5,044 bases of DNA from Bacilli bacterium (GTDB lineage Bacteria; Bacillota_I; Bacilli_A; RFN20; CAG-826), in assembly GCA_017551465.1 (NCBI GenBank), contig JAFZLN010000093.1:1-5044 (forward strand), in the 5' to 3' direction. Below are positions 1 through 5,044 of the stretch, piece by piece (within the stretch, counting starts at the first letter, position 1; every line of letters starts with the position of its first letter). Below the pieces are notes generated by a model. The model was not told the DNA's origin and did not search any database. It worked only from the letters and a program-made list of their open reading frames with translations. The translations under genes were made by a program, and so were the position numbers.

Positions 1-1832
1 ATGAACGTAAAGTGACTTTACCAAAAGTCAACGCTAAAGAAGATTTCAAAACCAAATTAGTGGTGGGCTCTAAAACAAATAGATGTTCCCAATTCTCTGG
101 TAAAGAAATTAAAGGTATTGTCACAAAACCATCTCCAAAATGGATGAGTGACTACTTAATGGCGATGGGTGTTCGTAGCATCAACAATATCGTTGATATT
201 GGTAACTATGTCATGCTCATGACTGGTCAACCATTACATATGTATGATGCGGATAAACTCGCGAAAGCGGAACTTTATGCTCAAGATGACTATGAAGGCG
301 ATTTCGTCGCCCTTGATGAAAAGACCTATAAAGTCATTCCAGGAGATATCGTCATTTGCTGTGACAATAAGCCAATGTGTTTAGGTGGTGTAATGGGTTC
401 CTTAGCGTGCGCTGTTGATGAAAACACCAAGAACATCTACATTGAAGCCGCTTCATTTGATGGAGCTTCTATCCGTCATACTTCTAATAGATTAGGTTTA
501 AGCAGTGAATCTTCTCAAAGATTCGTTAAAGGCACAAATCACTTCCAAAGTGAATTTGTTCTTAATTATGCCGCAAGCTTAATTAACGAATTATGTGACG
601 CTAAAGAGAATAGCAATAATGTTCATTATCAAAATGAACAACCAAGAGTTGACAAGATCAAAACTTCCGTTAAAAAGATTAACGACCGTCTTGGTACAGA
701 ATTCTCTAAAGAAGAAATCGTTAACGTCTTAACAAGACTTAACTTCAAACTTGAATTCGTTAACGATAATGAATTCCTCGCCGAAGTCCCATTATATCGT
801 TTAGACGTCACTTGTGACGCTGACTTAAGCGAAGAAGTCATCCGTCTTTTAGGTCTTGAACATGTGAAGAGTATCTTGCCTTGCTTAGACACTAAAGTGG
901 GTATGCTTACCTTAAAACAAAAACGTTTAAAGAACATTCGTAGTTATCTCCTTTCCCAAGGTTTAGACGAATGCTTAACATATTCTCTTGTTTCTAAGAA
1001 GAAACAAAATGACTTCAACTTATTAAATAAGGAAGAACATTATGTCATCCTTAATCCATTAACCGATGAAAGAGAAGTGTTCAGAACTCATATCTTAGCC
1101 TCCTTATTAGGCGCTGCTTCTTATAACGTCGCCAGACAAAATAAGAACTTAGCTTTATTTGAAACAAGCAATATGATTTCTAAACAAAGTAGAAGTGAAC
1201 ACCTCGCTATCGTTTTAGTGGGTCAAGATATTAGACAAGGTCAATTAGTGAAAGAAAACTATAACTTCTTCCATATGAAAGGTCTTGTGGAAGGTTTGTT
1301 CACCATCTTAGGTGTTGAACCAACTCGTTATAGATTTGATAGATTTGTGGATGAAGGCCATGAACTCCATCCAGGTAAAGCCGCTAACATCATCTTCCAA
1401 AATAAGAAGATTGGTGTTTTAGGTGAACTCCATCCAAATCAAATTGAAAAATATGATTTAGGTAAGACCAACGCTGTTGTCTTAGAAATGGATCTCGAAG
1501 CCTTATTAGACGCTAAAGTTAGTGAAACTAAAATGGCTCAAATCTCTAAATTCCCAAGTGTTTCTAGAGACTTAGCTTTCGTCTTAGACGCTAACATTGC
1601 CGCTGGTGATTTAGTCAAAGCCGTGAAGAAAGTCGGTGGCTCTTATGTCGTTGGCTGTGAAGTCTTTGATATTTATCAAGGCGCTAACATTGCTGAAGGC
1701 AAAAAGTCCATGGCCATCTCTGTCACTTACCGTAAGGAAGATGGCACATTAACTGAAAAAGAAGTTAGTGACGCCGAAGAAAAGATTAAGTTCGAATTAT
1801 CACGTAACTTCAAAGCGGAGATCCGTAGTTAA
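1..1832 (+). CDS. pheT: Phenylalanine--tRNA ligase beta subunit, 3' part (5' end outside window)
   Basis: This is the beta chain of the alpha2-beta2 phenylalanyl-tRNA synthetase, which charges tRNA-Phe in the cytoplasm; the beta chain carries tRNA binding and editing. The frame is open to the window edge (codons from base 3), so the GTG at 12 is an internal Val. About 609 residues are visible; the family is usually near 800, so the N-terminal EMAP-like tRNA-binding domain is missing only because of the window. Counting from the GTG: a B3/B4 editing domain at about 20-195, with SPKWM at 41-45, RSINNIVDIGNYVM at 55-68 and GQPLHMYD at 72-79; a B5 domain at about 212-285, with YRLDVTCDADLSEEVIRLLG at 262-281; the catalytic-like core at about 295-500, with LHPGK at 452-456 and GELHPNQ at 471-477; and a C-terminal FDX-ACB anticodon-binding domain at about 511-606, with FPSVSRDLAF at 514-523. 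No frameshift is seen. pheS is expected upstream. Confidence 0.96.
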   Translation, partial: ERKVTLPKVNAKEDFKTKLVVGSKTNRCSQFSGKEIKGIVTKPSPKWMSDYLMAMGVRSINNIVDIGNYVMLMTGQPLHMYDADKLAKAELYAQDDYEGDFVALDEKTYKVIPGDIVICCDNKPMCLGGVMGSLACAVDENTKNIYIEAASFDGASIRHTSNRLGLSSESSQRFVKGTNHFQSEFVLNYAASLINELCDAKENSNNVHYQNEQPRVDKIKTSVKKINDRLGTEFSKEEIVNVLTRLNFKLEFVNDNEFLAEVPLYRLDVTCDADLSEEVIRLLGLEHVKSILPCLDTKVGMLTLKQKRLKNIRSYLLSQGLDECLTYSLVSKKKQNDFNLLNKEEHYVILNPLTDEREVFRTHILASLLGAASYNVARQNKNLALFETSNMISKQSRSEHLAIVLVGQDIRQGQLVKENYNFFHMKGLVEGLFTILGVEPTRYRFDRFVDEGHELHPGKAANIIFQNKKIGVLGELHPNQIEKYDLGKTNAVVLEMDLEALLDAKVSETKMAQISKFPSVSRDLAFVLDANIAAGDLVKAVKKVGGSYVVGCEVFDIYQGANIAEGKKSMAISVTYRKEDGTLTEKEVSDAEEKIKFELSRNFKAEIRS

Positions 1833-2329
1833 TGAAATTAAATCGTGCGACATTACCAGAGCAAAAAAGTCAAACCTTCACTGAAGAGTTGGATTTTAGC
1901 AAACAAACTTTTGATGAAAATCACGTCAAAAGAATTGAATCTTGCAGCGTCACAGTGGTGGCCACTGAATTTGGTGATGTCTTACAGTGTGTGATAAGTG
2001 GTAACGCTCATGTTGTAGCCTCTTGCTCTTATACACTTGAAGATGTTCCTCTTGATGTGAAGTTCCATGATTCTTTCTATTTCACCGATTCTAAAGACGA
2101 TGAAGCAGAAGACTGCTATTATGAGCCAAACGTGGAAATAGATTTAGATCCACATATCCTGGCTCTCATCTTAGCGGAAGTTCCACATAATATCGTCAAA
2201 AGTGGAGCCAAATTACCAAAAAGTGGTAATGGCTATCGTGTTCTAAGTGAAGAAGATTTCCTCAAAGAAAAAAGTCATAAAGGTAACAGTGCATTCGACG
2301 TTCTTGATAACATTGAATTCGATGACTAA
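1832..2329 (+). CDS. yceD: DUF177 / YceD family protein
   Basis: This 165-residue protein has the pattern of the DUF177 (YceD; YlbN in Bacillus) family, which has been linked to accumulation or processing of 23S rRNA; the molecular activity is not established. Support comes from CSYTLEDVPL at residues 65-74 (the conserved Cys plus hydrophobic strand), the acidic strand VEIDLDPHILALILAEVPHN at 101-120, and a C-terminal SAFDVLDNI at 153-161 matching the family's closing 'F-x-x-L' motif. The Cys cluster found in many plant and proteobacterial members after the 'P' of the helix is absent. Its ATG shares one base with the pheT stop (TAATG), and GGAG at 1817-1820 may serve as ribosome binding site, so it is probably translated by coupling from pheT. 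In many bacteria rpmF (ribosomal protein L32) follows this gene; here a terminator follows instead. Confidence 0.82.
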   Translation: MKLNRATLPEQKSQTFTEELDFSKQTFDENHVKRIESCSVTVVATEFGDVLQCVISGNAHVVASCSYTLEDVPLDVKFHDSFYFTDSKDDEAEDCYYEPNVEIDLDPHILALILAEVPHNIVKSGAKLPKSGNGYRVLSEEDFLKEKSHKGNSAFDVLDNIEFDD

Positions 2330-2338
2330 TTAATAAAA

Positions 2339-2356
2339 TAACTTCTTAAGAAGTTA
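2339..2356. repeat. 18-bp perfect palindrome downstream of yceD
   Basis: The sequence TAACTTCTTAAGAAGTTA is fully self-complementary and starts ten bases after the yceD stop codon. As RNA it could form a 7-bp stem with a TTAA loop. It has no T-run after it, so it is not itself a classical terminator. It may be an mRNA 3'-end stabilising or processing hairpin, or a dimeric protein-binding site. Confidence 0.6.
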
Positions 2357-2362
2357 AAGTAT

Positions 2363-2394
2363 AAATCCCATCCAAAAAATGGGATTTTTTCTTT
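2363..2394 (+). terminator. Intrinsic terminator of the pheT-yceD unit
   Basis: A perfect 8-bp stem (AAATCCCA at 2363-2370 with TGGGATTT at 2380-2387) encloses a 9-base loop and runs into a T-rich tract (TTTTTT at 2385-2390, then CTTT). The placement, 33 bases past the yceD stop and ahead of the mraZ promoter, separates the tRNA-synthetase unit from the division unit. Confidence 0.88.
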
Positions 2395-2419
2395 ATCTAA
2401 ATATTTCTTTAAATATATA

Positions 2420-2448
2420 TTGCAATTCGCTTAATTAGGTGTGATAAT
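2420..2448 (+). promoter_or_regulatory. Sigma-A-type promoter of mraZ
   Basis: The -35 element TTGCAA (2420-2425) and the -10 element GATAAT (2443-2448) are separated by an ideal 17 bases. A TGT just before the -10 (2440-2442) makes it an extended -10. An AT-only stretch upstream (2398-2419), with TAAATAT repeated at 2398 and 2410, could act as an UP element. The predicted start of transcription is near 2455, giving a leader of about 35 bases that is occupied by the AGTGG repeats. Confidence 0.75.
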
Positions 2449-2457
2449 ATAGTCACC

Positions 2458-2488
2458 AGTGGTAATACAGTGGGAGAAAGTGGGAAAT
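2458..2488 (+). promoter_or_regulatory. Putative MraZ operator (three AGTGG repeats)
   Basis: Three direct repeats start at 2458 (AGTGGTA), 2469 (AGTGGGA) and 2479 (AGTGGGA), with steps of 11 and 10 bases, about one DNA turn each. MraZ proteins are known to bind tandem TGGG-containing repeats in front of their own gene, and a related AAAGTG(T/G) repeat is described for Mollicutes. The repeats lie just after the predicted transcription start and run to the mraZ start codon. The GGGAG (2472-2476) and GTGGG (2480-2484) within them are also the only Shine-Dalgarno-like bases, so operator and ribosome binding site overlap. Confidence 0.72.
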
Positions 2489-2489
2489 A

Positions 2490-2921
2490 ATGTATTTCGG
2501 AAGTTTTGCTCATAGCTTAGATGAAAAAGGCCGTTTAATGATACCTCGTAAAATGCGAGAAGAATTAGGCTATAAAGTCTACATTATGAAAGGCTTTGAC
2601 GGTTCCTTATCTTTATATAACGAAGAAAGATACCACGAACTCGTTAAAGAATTCTCTAGACTTTCATTTAATCAACAAAAAGTCCGTGACTATCTCCGTA
2701 TCCAATTTGCCAGTACTTACGAAATGGAAGTCGACAAATTAGGAAGAGTGCAATTACCAACCGCCTTACTCAACAAGTACAATATCTCACGCGAAGTCAT
2801 CGTTCTCGGTATTGGCGACCATATCGAAGTTTGGGATAAAGCCAAATACGCCGAATACGAAGAAAGCGTTAAAGACTCTTTCGAAGCTTTAGCAGAAGAT
2901 ATTGATGCTAAGAGGGACTAA
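2490..2921 (+). CDS. mraZ: Transcriptional regulator MraZ
   Basis: MraZ is a small DNA-binding protein of the SpoVT/AbrB fold that forms ring-shaped oligomers and regulates the dcw cluster it heads. The 143-residue length is typical. Two AbrB-like domains are visible: the first at about 4-50 with the signature DEKGR at 11-15 followed by an I-P pair at 18-19, and the second at about 74-118 with DKLGR at 82-86 and QLP at 88-90. The start ATG gives the family's usual N-terminus (MYFGSFAHSLDEKGR) and lies directly after the repeats at 2458-2488. It is the first gene of its unit, and the rsmH start lies two bases past its stop codon. Autoregulation through the leader repeats is inferred; in E. coli MraZ represses, while in mycoplasmas it has been reported to activate. 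Confidence 0.96.
   Translation: MYFGSFAHSLDEKGRLMIPRKMREELGYKVYIMKGFDGSLSLYNEERYHELVKEFSRLSFNQQKVRDYLRIQFASTYEMEVDKLGRVQLPTALLNKYNISREVIVLGIGDHIEVWDKAKYAEYEESVKDSFEALAEDIDAKRD
2911..2917 (+). promoter_or_regulatory. Ribosome binding site deciding the rsmH start
   Basis: AGAGGGA ends five bases before the ATG at 2923 and lies inside the last codons of mraZ. This favours the ATG at 2923 over the in-frame TTG at 2902, which would add seven residues before the family's conserved N-terminus. Confidence 0.7.
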
Positions 2922-2922
2922 T

Positions 2923-3873
2923 ATGGATGAACACATTCCCGTCCTTCTTAACGAAGTTATAAACGGTCTAAACATCAAATCATCTGGCACATACCTTGAT
3001 CTAACTGTCGGAAGAGGTGGACATAGTAGCGAGATATTGTCTCGCTTAGATAATAAAAGCCATCTCATCTGTGTGGACCAAGATGAGGAAGCTATCGTCG
3101 CTTCCCAAGCCAGATTAGCCAAAATCTCAAATAACTTTGAGATAGTTAGAAGTAATTTCTCTCACGTTGAAGAAATTCTTCAAGACAAAGGCATTGCTGA
3201 AGTTGATGGAATCTTAATGGACTTAGGTGTCTCCTCTCCACAATTTGATAAAGGAGAAAGAGGATTCTCTTATAAAGAAGACGCACGCCTAGACATGAGA
3301 ATGGATCAAAGACAAGAGTTGACCGCTTACACAATCATTAATACTTATTCATTAGAAGATTTAACAAAAATCTTCCAAATATATGGAGAAGAGAAATATT
3401 CCTTCTCAATCGCTAAAAACATCATTAAAGCTCGTGAATCCGCTCCGATTGAAACAACGTTCCAATTAGTGGACATCATCAAAAGAAGCAAACCAATGAA
3501 AGAGCTTAAGAAAGTGGGGCATCCCGCGAAACAAGTATTCCAAGCATTAAGAATCGCCGTCAACGACGAACTCAATGTCTTAGAAAAAGCCTTAAAGGCA
3601 GCCTTAAAACATTTAAAACCAGGTGGAAGATTGGCCGTGATAACATTCCACAGTGGTGAAGATAGAATTGTTAAAAACATCTTCAAAGACGCGGCCGTGA
3701 GTGTGGGTAATAGATTTGACGGCCCAATGCTCGAAGAAGAAAAGGATTACATCCTTATTAATCATAAACCGATTACCGCTAGCGAAAGTGAATTAGAATT
3801 TAATCACCGCAGTGCTAGTGCAAAACTAAGGATTATTGCAAGAAAAGAAAGGGGGCAACAATCATGGTTATGA
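2923..3873 (+). CDS. rsmH: 16S rRNA (cytosine(1402)-N4)-methyltransferase RsmH
   Basis: RsmH (MraW) transfers a methyl group from S-adenosylmethionine to N4 of C1402 in the decoding centre of 16S rRNA. The product has 316 residues, normal for the family. Visible landmarks: HIPVLLNEV at 4-12; the SAM-binding motif YLDLTVGRGGHS at 24-35; VDQDEEAI at 51-58; the motif IV region MDLGVSSPQFD at 99-109; RGFSYKEDARLDMRMD at 113-128; HPAKQVFQALRIAVNDEL at 200-217; PGGRLAVITFHSGEDRIVK at 233-251; and SASAKLRIIAR at 297-307. Most homologues read FHSLEDR where this one has FHSGEDR (Gly245). The gene follows mraZ after one spacer base and overlaps the next gene by ten bases, so the three are surely co-transcribed. 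It ends in TGA, the only gene here that does. Confidence 0.96.
   Translation: MDEHIPVLLNEVINGLNIKSSGTYLDLTVGRGGHSSEILSRLDNKSHLICVDQDEEAIVASQARLAKISNNFEIVRSNFSHVEEILQDKGIAEVDGILMDLGVSSPQFDKGERGFSYKEDARLDMRMDQRQELTAYTIINTYSLEDLTKIFQIYGEEKYSFSIAKNIIKARESAPIETTFQLVDIIKRSKPMKELKKVGHPAKQVFQALRIAVNDELNVLEKALKAALKHLKPGGRLAVITFHSGEDRIVKNIFKDAAVSVGNRFDGPMLEEEKDYILINHKPITASESELEFNHRSASAKLRIIARKERGQQSWL
3848..3855 (+). promoter_or_regulatory. Ribosome binding site of the small membrane-protein gene
   Basis: AAAGGGGG inside the end of rsmH lies eight bases before the ATG at 3864 and 14 before the alternative ATG at 3870. The spacing favours 3864, although 3870 would give the common ATGA stop-start overlap with rsmH. 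Confidence 0.6.
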
Positions 3874-4082
3874 AAGACAAATTAGTCAAATTCCATCATA
3901 AGGGTATGTATTACCGTTTCCGTAAGTTAGGAATCTGTTTCTTAGCGGCAGTAACGCTAGGTGCCATCGTTGCTGTTCCAACCTACATTACCTTACGTGA
4001 AATTACCACTCAAGCACAGAAAGCGGAAGCGGAACAACCTGAGTTATTAGAAGAAGATAGTGTTGATCTATCATCTTATTAA
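3864..4082 (+). CDS. Small single-pass membrane protein in the ftsL position
   Basis: This 72-residue protein is not recognised by sequence. It has a strongly basic start (residues 4-21, rich in Lys, His and Arg, with KGMYYRFRK at 13-21), one hydrophobic segment at about 22-43 (LGICFLAAVTLGAIVAVPTY within it), and a short acidic tail (54-68, rich in Glu and Asp). The positive-inside rule predicts the basic end in the cytoplasm and about 28 residues outside. The position straight after rsmH is that of ftsL, whose product is also a small bitopic protein, but FtsL normally has a longer outer coiled coil, which is lacking here. It may be a shortened FtsL analogue or an unrelated division-linked protein; the hydrophobic part could also be a signal anchor. 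The ATG at 3864 is chosen by ribosome-site spacing; the ATG at 3870 would remove two residues. It is the last gene of the mraZ unit. Confidence 0.7.
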   Translation: MVMKDKLVKFHHKGMYYRFRKLGICFLAAVTLGAIVAVPTYITLREITTQAQKAEAEQPELLEEDSVDLSSY

Positions 4083-4101
4083 TAAAAATTTCTCCTTATT
4101 T

Positions 4102-4119
4102 GTCCATTTCCTCATGGAC
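4102..4119 (+). other. Small hairpin next to the terminator
   Basis: GTCCAT (4102-4107) and ATGGAC (4114-4119) form a perfect 6-bp stem with a 6-base loop. It starts 20 bases after the stop of the membrane-protein gene and one base before the terminator stem, so the transcript would end in two adjacent hairpins. No T-run follows it directly. Confidence 0.5.
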
Positions 4120-4120
4120 C

Positions 4121-4150
4121 GAAGTCGTAAGTGACATTGCGACTTCTTTT
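4121..4150 (+). terminator. Intrinsic terminator of the mraZ-rsmH unit
   Basis: GAAGTCGTAA (4121-4130) pairs with TTGCGACTTC (4137-4146) in a 10-bp stem with one G-U pair and a 6-base loop, followed by TTTT and then a T-rich ATTTATT. This ends the mraZ unit and places ftsA in a separate transcription unit, unless there is read-through. Confidence 0.83.
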
Positions 4151-4157
4151 ATTTATT

Positions 4158-4201
4158 AGTGGTTTTTCAGTGTTTTATTAGTAGATATTAAGTGCAATAA
4201 T
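4158..4201 (+). promoter_or_regulatory. Four 11-base AGTG repeats upstream of ftsA, possible second MraZ operator
   Basis: Four units start with AGT at 4158, 4169, 4180 and 4191, exactly 11 bases apart: AGTGG, AGTGT, AGTAG and AGTGC, each followed by an A/T-rich filler. The first unit (AGTGGT) is identical over six bases to the first repeat of the mraZ leader (2458-2463). The last unit contains an extended -10-like TGCAATAAT (4193-4201). The similarity and helical spacing suggest an MraZ binding array; this is inference, since the G-run after AGTG is weaker than in the mraZ leader. Confidence 0.45.
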
Positions 4202-4271
4202 ACTGCGAATAGACCTTTCTTAACTAATAAATAGTTAATTTGTTGTATATTAGCAAAAAGTTATTTAAAAT
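4193..4271 (+). promoter_or_regulatory. Promoter region of ftsA (exact promoter unresolved)
   Basis: Two candidates are seen. One is the extended -10 TGCAATAAT (4193-4201) with only a poor -35 (TTTTAT at 4173-4178, 17-base spacing), which would overlap the 11-base repeats. The other is TTGTAT (4243-4248) and TAAAAT (4266-4271), also 17 bases apart, giving a leader of about 15 bases. The terminator upstream implies that one of them, or a similar site, is used. Confidence 0.35.
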
Positions 4272-4292
4272 ATAGAAAATTGGTATTTTATT

Positions 4293-5044
4293 ATGGATAA
4301 ACCTATCGCCGCTATAGAACTTGGAAGCAAGAAATTAAAATTAGTCGTTGGTTATGAAATTGACGGCCAGATTTACGTTTTGTATACACTCACAAAACCT
4401 TATGGAAACTGCATTGAAGGAGGCAACTTTGTTGACGCTAATAAAGTGGCCACAACCATCGGTAGTATTCGTGAATTCACCGATCCTTCTGCTAAATTAA
4501 GACTTAACATCTCTGATGTCTTACTTTGCTTACCACCATATAGCTTAGGTATTTATCAAACTAGACAAGTAACCACCGTTGTTACCGAAGATAGCAAGAT
4601 TAGTAACCTCGATATTAAAAATATCTATGCCTTAATTAGAAATAGTGCTTATCCATTAAATGATAAAGCGCTAGTGGATGTCGTTCCTGAATCATTTACA
4701 TTAGACCAAGGTCGAATCTTTGCTCGTCCACCAATGGGCGAAAGTTCTAGCACGCTTACCGTGAGCGCGAAGGTGCAAACCTTGCCAAGTGTTTTAGTCG
4801 ATAACTATCAATCAGTCTTAATGAGTGGTGGCATGGTTTCTAGAAGAAACGTTGTCTCTTCCTTAGCCGCGACTGAACTTATTAATTCTTATCCAAATAT
4901 GCCTCATTCCTATATCCTAGTTGATATTGGTAGTAATACCACAACAGTGTCTTTGGTGGGTGGTTCTAGTTTATTCTCTAGCCGTTATTTTGAATGGGGC
5001 GGAGATCGAATTACTGAAAAGATTATTGAAAAATTCAACATCCA
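4293..5044 (+). CDS. ftsA: Cell division protein FtsA, 5' part (3' end outside window)
   Basis: FtsA is an actin-like ATP-binding protein that anchors FtsZ filaments to the membrane. The first 250 residues are present of the roughly 400-450 usual in the family; the reading frame is open to the window end. Visible parts: a phosphate-1 strand-turn-strand at 5-20 (AAIELGSKKLKLVVG from residue 6); the FtsA-specific 1C region at about 75-165, with LLCLPP at 77-82, VDVVPESFTLDQGRIFARPP at 128-147 and LTVSAKVQTL at 155-164; the phosphate-2 motif ILVDIGSNTTTVSLVGG at 208-224; and WGGDRITEKI at 235-244, matching the 'GG-x-x-I-T-x-x-I' of FtsA. Residue 9 is Glu where actin-fold proteins mostly have Asp. 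The ATG at 4293 puts the first motif at the usual distance from the N-terminus, but no Shine-Dalgarno sequence is seen before it. The dcw neighbours support FtsA over other actin-like proteins, and ftsZ would be expected next. Confidence 0.9.
   Translation, partial: MDKPIAAIELGSKKLKLVVGYEIDGQIYVLYTLTKPYGNCIEGGNFVDANKVATTIGSIREFTDPSAKLRLNISDVLLCLPPYSLGIYQTRQVTTVVTEDSKISNLDIKNIYALIRNSAYPLNDKALVDVVPESFTLDQGRIFARPPMGESSSTLTVSAKVQTLPSVLVDNYQSVLMSGGMVSRRNVVSSLAATELINSYPNMPHSYILVDIGSNTTTVSLVGGSSLFSSRYFEWGGDRITEKIIEKFNI

Noticed and set aside
12..14. GTG at 12 as the start of pheT
   Set aside because: The frame is open upstream to base 3 (Glu-Arg-Lys), and the protein lacks about 190 N-terminal residues that PheT always has, so the gene begins outside the window.
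629..937. Reverse-strand reading frame of 102 codons inside pheT
   Set aside because: It is antisense to the well-supported B5 region of pheT, has no recognisable domain, and the coding strand explains the base pattern.
2330..2489. A missed rpmF (L32) gene after yceD
   Set aside because: The 160-base gap contains a palindrome, a terminator and a promoter, with no reading frame that resembles L32.
2902..2922. Longer RsmH starting with TTG at 2902
   Set aside because: The ATG at 2923 has a well-spaced AGAGGGA site and gives the conserved start MDEHIPVLL; the extra seven residues lie inside mraZ coding sequence.
2889..3686. Three reverse-strand reading frames (2889-3122, 3146-3334, 3345-3686) over rsmH
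   Set aside because: All lie opposite conserved RsmH motifs, lack recognisable protein features, and are shadows of the + strand gene.
3871..3885. UGA read as Trp (mycoplasma code), extending RsmH by four residues to a TAG
   Set aside because: All four Trp codons in the window are TGG and no gene has an internal TGA; RsmH already has its normal length and end. The evidence is modest because there are few Trp codons.
4083..4292. A small RNA or tRNA gene between the membrane-protein gene and ftsA
   Set aside because: Only two short hairpins and an A/T-rich repeat stretch are present; there is no cloverleaf, T-loop consensus or other structured RNA pattern.

Overview
The window is an AT-rich bacterial chromosome segment with every gene on the + strand. 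It holds the 3' part of a phenylalanyl-tRNA synthetase beta-chain gene, a DUF177/YceD gene, and then a strongly shortened division/cell-wall (dcw) cluster: mraZ, rsmH, a small membrane-protein gene in the ftsL position, and the 5' part of ftsA. Base composition, codon use and protein character suggest a low-GC Firmicutes-related lineage. The short dcw order (mraZ-rsmH-small membrane gene-ftsA, with no peptidoglycan genes between) resembles Mollicutes and their uncultured relatives (Acholeplasma, Izemoplasma or RF39-like Bacilli). This placement is an inference from gene order. All four Trp codons in the genes seen are TGG and no gene has an in-frame TGA, so the standard bacterial code is more likely than the mycoplasma code.

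Layout. Bases 1-2329 are one transcription unit, pheT then yceD, overlapping by one base (TAATG). It is followed by an 18-bp perfect palindrome and an intrinsic terminator (2363-2394). A well-formed promoter (2420-2448, 17-bp spacer, extended -10) starts the second unit, mraZ-rsmH-small membrane protein (2490-4082). Its genes are packed with a 1-base gap and a 10-base overlap. The mraZ leader carries three AGTGG repeats that look like an MraZ operator and overlap its ribosome binding region. This unit ends in two adjacent hairpins, the second a terminator (4121-4150). The third unit is ftsA (from 4293, cut by the window end) behind a leader region of about 140 bases.

How it works together. 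MraZ is expected to regulate its own operon. RsmH methylates 16S rRNA, and FtsA tethers FtsZ to the membrane. The most interesting feature is between the terminator and ftsA: four AGTG/AGTA units at an exact 11-base period (4158-4201). They resemble the repeats in front of mraZ and suggest, without proving it, that MraZ also controls ftsA through a second operator after the two parts were separated by a terminator.
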